Source of the DNA: Idiomarina piscisalsi | Lineage (GTDB): Bacteria; Pseudomonadota; Gammaproteobacteria; Enterobacterales; Alteromonadaceae | Direction: 5' to 3' | Length of the DNA stretch: 64,000 bases | Assembly: GCF_002211765.1 (NCBI RefSeq) | Contig: NZ_CP022133.1 | Coordinates: 868,001 to 932,000 of the forward strand | Made by a program: the position numbers and the translations under genes | Shown here: positions 39,524-47,419 of the stretch, in pieces | Position numbering within the stretch: position 1 is the stretch's first letter | Layout: every line of letters begins with the position of its first letter | Notes under the pieces: generated by a model | Database searches by the model: none | Seen by the model: only the letters and a program-made list of their open reading frames with translations | Told to the model about the DNA's origin: nothing

Positions 39524-40318
39524 TTAGCCTATTAAGAAGTCTTTCACAAAACGACTTCCAAAATACCCAAGCGTAAGTAACGTGCTAGCCGTCAGCGTCA
39601 ATAGGACAATGAGCCGCCCACGCAGGCCGGAAACCCGATGTAAAACAAGCGCAATTAGGTAAATGATGGCTGCCAGGCTGGTTAATATGGTTTTATGTGC
39701 TTGGTTCTGGGCAAACATATCTTCTAGAAATAAAAAGCCACTGCCCAAAGCAACAAACAACGCTACGGTGCCAAGTGCCAATAAATTAAAAAAGTTTCTT
39801 TCTATGGTCATTAGTGGCGGAAGCTTGTTGAGTAGCGAGTGATTTTTACGTCGTTTTAAAATACGGCTTAAGTAGCTGGTTTGTATTGCGTATAGCGTGG
39901 CCAGCGCAAGAATGCCGTAAGCAATTAGCGACAGTGCAATATGAATAAATAACGCATGTTTTGAGCTAATGTCTGCCCCGAGATGAACCGGGGTAAATAC
40001 CAACAATACACAGGTCAACGCTGAAAACAGGTAAATAATGGGCTTAAGAAACAAATTACTGAAGCGCTGGAAGCGAATGAATGAGGTCACGGTGACAAAT
40101 AGGGCGACCATACTCAGACTGGACGACAGATTAATATGGTCAAAGTCATCAACAGCGAGCTGCTGAACAATAAGCCAACCATGCGCAATGATAGCGATAC
40201 CTGCGGGAATAATTTGTGACGCTGGCTTATGCTCTTTACCGTTAAATACGGTTTGCAAAATGATGAAAGCACTAGCCGAATAGCCGACGACACTGATTAG
40301 CAGCAATATAAAGAGCAT
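39524..40318 (-). CDS. ypjD: Cytochrome c assembly / CcsA-like membrane protein YpjD
   Basis: This roughly 264-residue protein has eight hydrophobic helices and resembles CcmC/CcsA haem-handling proteins (HALFIHIALSLIAYGILALATLYAIQ, with conserved histidines). YpjD proteins sit beside ffh in most gammaproteobacteria, but their role is not settled. I start at the ATG at 40318, where the first membrane helix begins. The open frame extends 39 codons further, across a well-formed promoter, so the longer form is unlikely. Confidence 0.85.
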   Translation of the reverse strand: MLFILLLISVVGYSASAFIILQTVFNGKEHKPASQIIPAGIAIIAHGWLIVQQLAVDDFDHINLSSSLSMVALFVTVTSFIRFQRFSNLFLKPIIYLFSALTCVLLVFTPVHLGADISSKHALFIHIALSLIAYGILALATLYAIQTSYLSRILKRRKNHSLLNKLPPLMTIERNFFNLLALGTVALFVALGSGFLFLEDMFAQNQAHKTILTSLAAIIYLIALVLHRVSGLRGRLIVLLTLTASTLLTLGYFGSRFVKDFLIG

Positions 40319-40359
40319 CACGCGCTCAGTTTCCCTGATGTTTGTTGTTCTTGATGTTG

Positions 40360-40388
40360 AGTATACGTTGTCAAACGGGTAAACCCAA
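40360..40388 (-). promoter_or_regulatory. Probable ypjD promoter
   Basis: On the minus strand, TTGGGT, a 17-base spacer and TATACT place a transcription start about 35 bases before the ypjD ATG. The position supports the shorter start chosen for ypjD. Confidence 0.55.
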
Positions 40389-40479
40389 TACTTCGGGGGC
40401 GAAACTTTCTTGCAATTCGGATATACTGCCCCCATTCACTTTGTACGCCAGAATTCCGAAATTAAAAGAGACGACCGAT

Positions 40480-41844
40480 ATGTTTGAAAATTTATCAGAA
40501 CGCCTATCGCAGACGATGCGTTCTATCGGTGGCCGAGGTCGGCTGACAGAAGATAATATAAAGGAAACGTTACGTGAAGTGCGTATGGCGCTGCTTGAGG
40601 CTGACGTTGCGTTACCGGTTGTAAAAGATTTTATCGCAAAGGTAAAAGAACGAGCGGTTGGTACTGAGGTCAATAAAAGCCTGACACCGGGTCAGGTGTT
40701 CGTCAAAATCGTCCAGTCAGAATTAGAAGCGGCGATGGGCGAAGGCAACGCTCCTTTGCAACTGAATACACAACCACCGGCTGTGATACTAATGGCAGGC
40801 TTGCAGGGTGCGGGTAAAACGACCAGTGTGGGTAAGCTCGCCAAGTTTTTGACCGAGCGCGAGAAAAAGAAAGTCATGGTGGTTAGTGCCGACGTGTATC
40901 GTCCGGCGGCCATTAAACAGTTGGAAACCATTGCAGAACAGGTGGGAGTCGATTTTTTCCCGTCGTCTACCGAACAAAAGCCGGTTGATATCGCCAATGC
41001 GGCCATAGCGGCTGCGCGTAAACAGTTTGTCGATGTGGTTCTGGTCGATACGGCAGGTCGTTTAGCGGTCGATGAAGACATGATGGCGGAGATTCAGCAG
41101 CTTCACTCAAGCATTAAGCCTATTGAAACGCTGTTTGTCGTTGATGCGATGACCGGTCAGGACGCGGCGAACACGGCAAAGGCGTTTAGTGATGCATTGC
41201 CGTTAACCGGTGTTATTTTAACGAAAACCGATGGTGACGCTCGTGGTGGTGCTGCATTATCGATTCGCCATATTACTGGCAAGCCTATTAAGTTTCTTGG
41301 TGTTGGTGAAAAAACGGATGCCCTGGAGGCTTTCCATCCCGATCGGGTTGCGTCACGTATTCTTGGTATGGGCGATGTGCTGTCGCTCATCGAAGAAGTC
41401 GAACAGAAGGTCGACAAGGAGAAAGCTGAGAAAGTCGCCAAGAAAGTTATGAAAAAAGGCCAGTTTTCACTGGAAGACTTTCGGGACCAGCTTGTGCAAA
41501 TGCGTGAGATGGGCGGCATGATGGGGCTCATGGATAAAATGCCCGGCATGGGTAAAATGACCGACCAAATTAAAGGTCAAATGGATGATAAAATGACGCT
41601 TCGTATGGAAGCGATTATTAATTCAATGACCCCACAGGAAAGGCGTCACCCCGATGTCATTAAAGGCTCTCGTAAACGCCGTATTGCGACGGGTTCAGGA
41701 ACGCAAGTTCAGGACGTGAACAAGTTACTGAAGCAGTTTATGCAGATGCAAAAAATGATGAAAAAGATGAAAGGCGGCGGTCTTCAGAAAATGATGCGCG
41801 GTATGGGTGGGAAACTGCCTCCGGGAATGTTTCCAGGCCGTTAG
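40480..41844 (+). CDS. ffh: Signal recognition particle protein Ffh
   Basis: Ffh is the SRP54 GTPase that with 4.5S RNA targets nascent membrane proteins. It is about 454 residues: an N-terminal helical domain (FENLSERLSQTMRSI), a GTPase domain with GLQGAGKTTSVGKLA and DTAGRL, TKTDGDARGG, and a methionine-rich M domain with many MxxM repeats. I start at the ATG at 40480, which aligns with E. coli Ffh; the open frame begins 46 codons upstream. It is divergent from ypjD. Confidence 0.96.
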   Translation: MFENLSERLSQTMRSIGGRGRLTEDNIKETLREVRMALLEADVALPVVKDFIAKVKERAVGTEVNKSLTPGQVFVKIVQSELEAAMGEGNAPLQLNTQPPAVILMAGLQGAGKTTSVGKLAKFLTEREKKKVMVVSADVYRPAAIKQLETIAEQVGVDFFPSSTEQKPVDIANAAIAAARKQFVDVVLVDTAGRLAVDEDMMAEIQQLHSSIKPIETLFVVDAMTGQDAANTAKAFSDALPLTGVILTKTDGDARGGAALSIRHITGKPIKFLGVGEKTDALEAFHPDRVASRILGMGDVLSLIEEVEQKVDKEKAEKVAKKVMKKGQFSLEDFRDQLVQMREMGGMMGLMDKMPGMGKMTDQIKGQMDDKMTLRMEAIINSMTPQERRHPDVIKGSRKRRIATGSGTQVQDVNKLLKQFMQMQKMMKKMKGGGLQKMMRGMGGKLPPGMFPGR

Positions 41845-41861
41845 GAAAAAGCGCGTCAAGC

Positions 41862-41889
41862 TTGCATTTCAACGAAAAATCAGTAGAAT
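41862..41889 (+). promoter_or_regulatory. Promoter of the rpsP operon
   Basis: TTGCAT (41862-41867), a 16-base spacer and TAGAAT (41884-41889) lie 17 bases after the ffh stop. The transcript would start near 41896, exactly at the leader hairpin. Confidence 0.75.
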
Positions 41890-41894
41890 TGCCG

Positions 41895-41931
41895 AGCCTT
41901 CCGACTCAGTCGGAGGGCTTTGCTATTTTTT
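41895..41931 (+). terminator. Terminator-like hairpin in the rpsP leader
   Basis: AGCCTTCCGAC and GTCGGAGGGCT form a stem (one G-T pair) around a TCA loop, with a T-run at 41926-41931 seven bases later. It follows ffh and precedes rpsP by 32 bases, so it can end ffh readthrough and also attenuate transcripts from the rpsP promoter. A comparable attenuator exists before E. coli rpsP. Confidence 0.65.
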
Positions 41932-41963
41932 ACATTTAAACAACAGTTATATTGAGGAACGCA

Positions 41964-42212
41964 ATGGTAACCATTCGTTTACAACGTGGCGGTGCGAAAA
42001 AGCGCCCCTTCTACCAAATGGTAGTTGCTGACAGTCGCCGTTCACGCGACGGTCGTTTCATCGAGAACGTAGGATTTTTTAACCCACTAGCTCGTGGTCA
42101 GGAAGAAAAACTTCGTGTTGATGTTGACCGCATCGAGCACTGGGTAGGCAAAGGCGCACAATTATCTGAGCGCGTTGCTAAATTAGTTAAAGATGCAAGC
42201 GCTGCGGCGTAA
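41964..42212 (+). CDS. rpsP: 30S ribosomal protein S16
   Basis: S16 is an early-binding small-subunit protein. The 82-residue protein begins [19 protein letters not shown] and has [19 protein letters not shown], the family signature. I start at 41964, where GAGG lies 6 bases upstream. It is first in the conserved rpsP-rimM-trmD-rplS operon. Confidence 0.97.
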   Translation: MVTIRLQRGGAKKRPFYQMVVADSRRSRDGRFIENVGFFNPLARGQEEKLRVDVDRIEHWVGKGAQLSERVAKLVKDASAAA

Positions 42213-42235
42213 GCATTAATTGTTCAGGGTAGTTA

Positions 42236-42763
42236 ATGATGGCTCAGTCAGAACATATCGTTATAGGTCGCTTAGGTGCGGTGTATGGCGTAAAAGGTTG
42301 GCTGAAAGTACAGTCATTTACGCAAGACCCTGAGTCAATATTTGAATACAGCCCTTGGCTGCTCAAACAAAAAGGCGAGCAAACTATCGAAGTCGCTGAG
42401 TGGCGTCGCCACAATAAGGGACTGATTGCTCGACTGGAAGGTGTGTCCGACCGCGATCAAGCTGCGCGCCTGACCGGAGCGGATATCTGCATAACTGCGG
42501 ATGAGTTGCCTGAATTAGCTGATGATGAGTTCTACTGGCACGACCTAATTGGTTTGCAAGTGGTGAACCTTCAAGGCTATGACATGGGGGTGGTTGAACA
42601 GATAATGCCAACCGCATCGAATGATGTATTGGTGGTAAAAGCAAATAGCAATGATGCGTTTGGAAAGTCTGAGCGTCTTATTCCGTTTATTCAAAGTGAA
42701 TATATCACTGAGATTAATCGGGAAGAGAAGCGTATTCAGGTTGACTGGCCGTCTGACTTCTAA
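42236..42763 (+). CDS. rimM: Ribosome maturation factor RimM
   Basis: RimM assists assembly of the 30S head domain. The 175-residue protein has an N-terminal beta-barrel ([20 protein letters not shown]) and a C-terminal PRC barrel ([25 protein letters not shown]). Two adjacent ATG codons are possible starts. Its stop overlaps the trmD start as TAATG. Confidence 0.96.
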   Translation: MMAQSEHIVIGRLGAVYGVKGWLKVQSFTQDPESIFEYSPWLLKQKGEQTIEVAEWRRHNKGLIARLEGVSDRDQAARLTGADICITADELPELADDEFYWHDLIGLQVVNLQGYDMGVVEQIMPTASNDVLVVKANSNDAFGKSERLIPFIQSEYITEINREEKRIQVDWPSDF

Positions 42764-43518
42764 TGGAAGTCCCATTGAAAATTGGTGTTATTAGCTTATT
42801 TCCTGACATGTTTTCTGCCGTTACCGATTACGGTGTTACTGGTAGAGCCATAAAGGAAGGTTTATTACAGGTGAGTGTTTGGAATCCTCGTGATTTCACT
42901 CACGATCGCCATCGCACGGTCGACGACAGACCATACGGTGGGGGACCTGGCATGCTGATGATGGTACAGCCTTTGGTTGATGCTATTGAGGCCGCTAAAA
43001 ACGACCTTGGTCAGGATACGCCGGTTATTTATCTGTCACCTCAGGGGCAAACATTGGATCATAGAGGAGTGCAGTCGCTCTCTGGTAATGATCGAATGAT
43101 ATTAATTGCTGGCCGTTATGAAGGCATTGACGAACGCGTTATTGAAAAGTATGTCGATGCACAATGGTCAATTGGGGACTATGTGTTAAGCGGCGGTGAG
43201 TTACCAGCAATGGTGCTGATTGATGCTATTTCAAGATTAGTGCCCGGCGTGTTGGGGCATCGGGACTCTGCAGAGGAAGATTCTTTTGCAAATGGTTTAC
43301 TGGATTGCCCGCATTACACGAGACCGGAAGTTTATAACGAGCAGCAGGTTCCCTCAGTACTATTGAGTGGAAACCATGACAAAATACGTCGCTGGCGGTT
43401 GCAGCAGTCCTTAGGGCGAACATGGCTGCAACGTCCGGAGTTAATTAAAGACCTAGCTCTGACTGACGAGCAGGAAGCCTTGTTGAGTGAATTTATTGAA
43501 CAACGGTCATCCAGCTAA
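42763..43518 (+). CDS. trmD: tRNA (guanine-37-N1)-methyltransferase
   Basis: TrmD methylates G37 of tRNAs with a G at position 36 and prevents frameshifting. The 251-residue SPOUT enzyme has [29 protein letters not shown], the trefoil-knot loop [12 protein letters not shown] and [11 protein letters not shown]. It is translationally coupled to rimM. Confidence 0.97.
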   Translation: MEVPLKIGVISLFPDMFSAVTDYGVTGRAIKEGLLQVSVWNPRDFTHDRHRTVDDRPYGGGPGMLMMVQPLVDAIEAAKNDLGQDTPVIYLSPQGQTLDHRGVQSLSGNDRMILIAGRYEGIDERVIEKYVDAQWSIGDYVLSGGELPAMVLIDAISRLVPGVLGHRDSAEEDSFANGLLDCPHYTRPEVYNEQQVPSVLLSGNHDKIRRWRLQQSLGRTWLQRPELIKDLALTDEQEALLSEFIEQRSSS

Positions 43519-43553
43519 CAGCGGACAGTTTATCTAGGATAGGAGATATAAAA

Positions 43554-43913
43554 ATGGCAAAAGTTAGCCAAAATATCATTAAAGCTCTTGAAGAAGAGCA
43601 AATGAAAAAAGATTTACCTGAGTTTGCACCAGGTGACACTGTTGTTGTAAATGTAAAAGTTAAGGAAGGCAACCGTGAACGTCTGCAGGCGTTCGAAGGT
43701 GTTGTTATCCGTGTTCGTAACCGTGGTCTTCACTCTGCATTTACGGTACGTAAAGTATCGAATGGTGAAGGTGTTGAGCGTACTTTCCAAACGCACAGCC
43801 CATTGGTAGATAGCATTAAAGTGAAGCGTCGCGGTGCAGTTCGTCGCGCGAAACTTTACTACTTGCGTGAGCGTTCAGGTAAGTCTGCACGTATTCGTGA
43901 GAAGCTTTCTTAA
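43554..43913 (+). CDS. rplS: 50S ribosomal protein L19
   Basis: L19 lies at the interface of the two ribosomal subunits. The 119-residue protein has [30 protein letters not shown] sequence and ends in a basic helix ([18 protein letters not shown]). It has a GGAGAT ribosome site and is last in the rpsP operon, followed by a strong terminator. Confidence 0.97.
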   Translation: MAKVSQNIIKALEEEQMKKDLPEFAPGDTVVVNVKVKEGNRERLQAFEGVVIRVRNRGLHSAFTVRKVSNGEGVERTFQTHSPLVDSIKVKRRGAVRRAKLYYLRERSGKSARIREKLS

Positions 43914-43942
43914 GAACGCGATTAAAAATCGAAATAGCAAAG

Positions 43943-43970
43943 AAAAACCCAGCCTTGAGCTGGGTTTTTT
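43943..43970 (+). terminator. Terminator of the rpsP-rplS operon
   Basis: CCCAGC and GCTGGG enclose a CTTGA loop, with five A before and six T after the stem. It lies 29 bases after the rplS stop. Confidence 0.93.
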
Positions 43971-43985
43971 GTTAGCCTAATTGCT

Positions 43986-44579
43986 ATGGAAGAAGACATT
44001 GAAATACTTATCCAAATTTTGGCTGAATGTTTGGACTCCCAGCATCACTGGACAGAGCATCAACTCATTGAGGCTTTGCAAGCTGAGCCGTACCAGTTTT
44101 TTGATAAAACGGCGCTGCGCGATCCCCTAAACCTGTTTCAAACGCATTTCATTTTGTTCCACAGCTTATATAAGCTGCGTGAACGTTGGCGTTTGCAAAA
44201 GAAATACGAGTTATTCATTCATACGCTGAATATTGAATGTCAGCCATGGCAGCAGGGTGAAGAAACGCTAGCCGAAAACGACTCTCTGGCGGAGTATTAT
44301 TTAGACTTAAGTCAACTGAGCAATACTTCTGAAACCGATGTAGAGTCGATGCTTAATGACTTTTGGGAAAGAATGGGGCAAGATTTTTCCACTAAGCAAC
44401 TGATGCCGACCGACGAAGCTTGTGAAGTGATGGAATTAATACCGCCGTTGACCGAAAAACAAGTAAAAAAGCAGTACCGCCGCCTGGTACATAAATACCA
44501 CCCCGATAAAGGCGGTAGTGTTGCTAAGATGCAAAATGTTCAAAAAGCGTACCGCGCTATTTTAATCAGCCTTAATTAA
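43986..44579 (+). CDS. DnaJ-related protein with C-terminal J domain
   Basis: This 197-residue protein has an N-terminal helical region of the DNAJ_related type (about residues 5-130), followed by a short J domain at the C-terminus with YRRLVHKYHPDKGG, HPD at 172-174. The J domain stimulates Hsp70 ATPase, so it is probably a specialised DnaK co-chaperone; its client is unknown. It begins just after the rplS terminator and is 10 bases before tyrA. Confidence 0.85.
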   Translation: MEEDIEILIQILAECLDSQHHWTEHQLIEALQAEPYQFFDKTALRDPLNLFQTHFILFHSLYKLRERWRLQKKYELFIHTLNIECQPWQQGEETLAENDSLAEYYLDLSQLSNTSETDVESMLNDFWERMGQDFSTKQLMPTDEACEVMELIPPLTEKQVKKQYRRLVHKYHPDKGGSVAKMQNVQKAYRAILISLN

Positions 44580-44589
44580 AACGATACCC

Positions 44590-45726
44590 ATGAATAAAAC
44601 ACCGCAAGAAAAATTAGACGAGCTAAGGCAGTCGATAGACAGCACCGACGAAGAACTTATCCGCTTACTGGCGAAGCGCGAGGCATTAACCGCCGAAGTC
44701 GGTGATGTTAAAAAGGCCTTGCGGCAGCCGCTTTATGTTCCTGAGCGGGAAAACAAAATGATACAGGCGCGCAAAAAAAGGGCGATTGAACTTGGCGTGT
44801 CGGAAGATTTTGTTGAAGACATTTTACGCCGAGTTATTCGCAACTCCTACCAAACCCAAACCGGACAGGCTAGTCAAACTTCATCCACTCCGGAAAGGCC
44901 GGTTATTGTCGTTGGCGGCAAAGGAGCCTTAGGCGCTAAGTTTGTTGAGTTCTTTCAGCAAACCGGTTACCGAACCATTATTGTCGATAAAGGCGACGCC
45001 TGGCCGGATGACGAGGCTTTAAATCACACACAGTTGGTTGTTATCAGCGTTCCTATTAATCAAACAGAAACAGTGATCGCGTCATTACCGAAGCTACCCG
45101 ATGACTGTGTTCTGGCTGATATTACAAGTACCAAGGAAGGTCCGCTTAACGCAATGCTGAGCGTTCACGCTGGTCCGGTGGTGGGTCTGCACCCAATGTT
45201 TGGTCCGACAATAAAGACCTTCGCAAAACAGTTAATAGTGGTTACACCGGGGCGTAGACCCGAAGAGTACCAATGGCTCATGGAGCAGCTGTCTAATTGG
45301 GGAGCTCATTTATACCAAACCGACGCTGAGGCGCATGATGAAGCCATGGGCTGGGTACAAGCGTTCAGACATTTAAGCACCTTCGTGTATGGTCTGCACA
45401 TGGCAAAAGAAAATGTCGATATAGAGAATCTGCTTAATGTTAGCTCGCCCATTTACCGAATGGAGCTAATGATGGTCGGTCGACTCTTCGCGCAGAACCC
45501 AGAACTGTATGCCGATATTATGTTGTCTCATGGCGAGCGCACTGAGTCCATCAGTCGTTATCTGAACTTGTTTTCAGAGTTGCTGAAAGTGCTTAAAGAA
45601 GGCAATAAGGACGAATTAATACACTTATACAGCGAAGCACAAACGTATTTTGGTGATTTTTCACAGCAGTTTTTAAAAGAGAGTGAAGCACTGGTTCAGT
45701 TGGCTGATGATCAACGCTTTAAATAA
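44590..45726 (+). CDS. tyrA: Bifunctional chorismate mutase / prephenate dehydrogenase
   Basis: TyrA converts chorismate to prephenate and then to 4-hydroxyphenylpyruvate, for tyrosine. The 378-residue fusion has an AroQ chorismate mutase domain (LDELRQSIDSTDEELIRLL, KREALTAEVGDVK, residues 1-90). The dehydrogenase follows with VVGGKGALGAKFVEFF for NAD+, the HPMFGP substrate motif and a helical dimer domain. It is convergent with the response regulator, 2 bases away. Confidence 0.96.
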   Translation: MNKTPQEKLDELRQSIDSTDEELIRLLAKREALTAEVGDVKKALRQPLYVPERENKMIQARKKRAIELGVSEDFVEDILRRVIRNSYQTQTGQASQTSSTPERPVIVVGGKGALGAKFVEFFQQTGYRTIIVDKGDAWPDDEALNHTQLVVISVPINQTETVIASLPKLPDDCVLADITSTKEGPLNAMLSVHAGPVVGLHPMFGPTIKTFAKQLIVVTPGRRPEEYQWLMEQLSNWGAHLYQTDAEAHDEAMGWVQAFRHLSTFVYGLHMAKENVDIENLLNVSSPIYRMELMMVGRLFAQNPELYADIMLSHGERTESISRYLNLFSELLKVLKEGNKDELIHLYSEAQTYFGDFSQQFLKESEALVQLADDQRFK

Positions 45727-45728
45727 TA

Positions 45729-46091
45729 TTAAGGCTTCACATACTCGTTGAACAGCTCCTCCAATGCTTCGGGAGAAACCGGTTTATGCAACGTAGCGTC
45801 CATGCCAGCCTCGCGGCACGCTGTCATTTCACTGGCGCTTTGGTGGCTGGTTATGGCGATAATGGGCGTATTTTCAAATTCAGGCTGACCACGTAAGGTT
45901 TTGCAAACCTCAGCACCCGACATATCGGGCATTTCGTAATCAAGGAAAATGAGGTTGGGCATTGCTTTGGCTTGAGTCAGTGCTTCTTCACCAGTGGTTG
46001 CGGTAAGAATCTCGACATTGTATTGACCGAGCATCGCTTTTAGGACTTCCAGACTAATAAAGTCATCGTCAGCAATTAAAACTTTCGTCAT
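45729..46091 (-). CDS. Single-domain response regulator (CheY-like)
   Basis: This is a 120-residue receiver without output domain. It has the acidic triplet ADDD near the start, phospho-Asp in LIFLDYEMPDMSG, Thr in IAITS and Lys in LHKPVSPEAL, so it should accept phosphate. I start at the ATG at 46091, which has AAGG 8 bases upstream; a longer form adds 6 residues and lacks a ribosome site. No kinase is adjacent. It could relay phosphate for a hybrid kinase such as the one at 33-35.6 kb. Confidence 0.88.
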   Translation of the reverse strand: MTKVLIADDDFISLEVLKAMLGQYNVEILTATTGEEALTQAKAMPNLIFLDYEMPDMSGAEVCKTLRGQPEFENTPIIAITSHQSASEMTACREAGMDATLHKPVSPEALEELFNEYVKP

Positions 46092-46169
46092 GCCTACTAC
46101 CTTTTTCATTGAATTAACTATACCCTAGCACCTGGTATCGAGTTTTCCTAGTGTTTTGGAGTTAACACG

Positions 46170-46814
46170 ATGATTCAGAAAGAAAATTCTGTAAAGGTTT
46201 GGGACAGCTTTGTACGCCTTTTTCATCTGATGATCATTTTATTGGTGATTGGGTTATGGTGGACCGCTGATAACGGTCGTATGGACTTGCATAAAGACTT
46301 TGGTGTCGCCATTTTGTCGCTGTTAGTCATGCGAGTTGCGTGGGGGATCTTTGGTAGTAATAACGCCCGTTTTAAGGCCTTTGTGCGTTCTCCTTTACGT
46401 ATTCCCTCTCATTTGAAAACACTTTTTAATGGTCAATACCAGCCGGAAACGACGCATAGTACAGCCGGTGGCTGGGCCGTGCTGCTAATGTTAGCTTTGC
46501 TTATTGCTCAGGCCGTGACCGGGCTTTTCTCTAGTGATGGCATTTTATTTTCAGGACCGTTAGCGAGCTGGGTGTCGTCTGACACACAAGAATTGCTGAC
46601 TGACTGGCATAAAACTCAGTTTGACGCGATATTAGTTGTTATCGCATTCCATATTTTAGCGGTTGCTATGTATCGCCTGAAGGGCATTAAATTGGTTGGT
46701 GCGATGGTTCACGGCTATAAAAATACCACACAGCCGGCGCCGCAATTAAAGCCAGGATGGCAAGGTTTACTGCTGGCAATAGCTGTGTGGTTGCTCTTTA
46801 TGTTATTGCTGTAA
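46170..46814 (+). CDS. Cytochrome b561-like membrane protein
   Basis: This 214-residue protein has four main membrane helices, with haem-ligand candidate histidines in VRLFHLMIILL, MDLHKDFGVAI, LTDWHKTQFDA and VVIAFHILAV, the pattern of the bacterial cytochrome b561 / Ni,Fe-hydrogenase b-type family. A fifth helix ends the protein. It likely passes electrons between quinol and a periplasmic acceptor. The c-type cytochrome convergent with it (2 bases away) is a natural partner. Confidence 0.83.
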   Translation: MIQKENSVKVWDSFVRLFHLMIILLVIGLWWTADNGRMDLHKDFGVAILSLLVMRVAWGIFGSNNARFKAFVRSPLRIPSHLKTLFNGQYQPETTHSTAGGWAVLLMLALLIAQAVTGLFSSDGILFSGPLASWVSSDTQELLTDWHKTQFDAILVVIAFHILAVAMYRLKGIKLVGAMVHGYKNTTQPAPQLKPGWQGLLLAIAVWLLFMLLL

Positions 46815-46815
46815 T

Positions 46816-47280
46816 TCAGTCTTTATATTCGTCGTGACAGCCTTTACAGGTTTGTGCTGCGTTCATAAATACAGGCTTGATGTTATCCATTGAGCCTGTT
46901 TCAGCGGCAACGGCGAGCTCTGATGCATATTGCTGTAAGTCATTCGACCGTTGCTGGAAATCTTCCCAGTTATCCCAGATAGCCGTTAGCGCATCGGTAT
47001 TGTCGCCTGGCATAGCGCCTTCGACCGCAAAGCCGCTCCATGGAATACCTGCTAAACTTTCGAAGTCTTTTGCACGGTTCGTGAAGACCTGTGCGTCGTA
47101 GTTCACTTCGCCTTTCACCATTTCAGCCATAGCCGCGAAGTTCTGCTGCATAATAGACAAGGCTTTTTGGCGATACTCAACAGCCTTTTCGCCGTCGTTA
47201 AATGCGTGCTCGTTAGCGATAGTGCTGGCAGATAAACTAAGAGCAACGCTCGCAAAAAGTACGGACAGTGATTTTTTCAT
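46816..47280 (-). CDS. Periplasmic c-prime type cytochrome
   Basis: This 154-residue protein has a signal peptide (cleavage near STIA-NE) and a four-helix-bundle region. The single haem site is at the extreme C-terminus (CKGCH, Cys145, Cys148, His149), as in cytochromes c-prime and c-556. These bind NO or carry electrons. AAGGAG precedes the ATG. The convergent b561 gene suggests a joint redox function, although the two are not in one transcript. Confidence 0.87.
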   Translation of the reverse strand: MKKSLSVLFASVALSLSASTIANEHAFNDGEKAVEYRQKALSIMQQNFAAMAEMVKGEVNYDAQVFTNRAKDFESLAGIPWSGFAVEGAMPGDNTDALTAIWDNWEDFQQRSNDLQQYASELAVAAETGSMDNIKPVFMNAAQTCKGCHDEYKD

Positions 47281-47419
47281 TGGATATTCTCCTTATTATC
47301 GTGCACTTACCGTTAATAATACACGATTTATCGGTTCGTGCTTGTTTCTAACATAATTAAGGCTTTAACTGGTAGACGAAATAATAAAAGAAAATCTCAT
47401 TAGAATGGGGAACAAACTC

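Noticed and set aside
40319..40435. N-terminal extension of ypjD
   Set aside because: It crosses a good promoter, encodes a non-hydrophobic stretch before the first helix and has no ribosome site.
40342..40479. N-terminal extension of ffh
   Set aside because: The ffh protein aligns with the family only from the ATG at 40480; the added 46 residues look random.
47322..47345. CACGA/TCGTG imperfect palindrome before the amidohydrolase gene
   Set aside because: The arms are only 5 bp and no promoter elements align with them convincingly.
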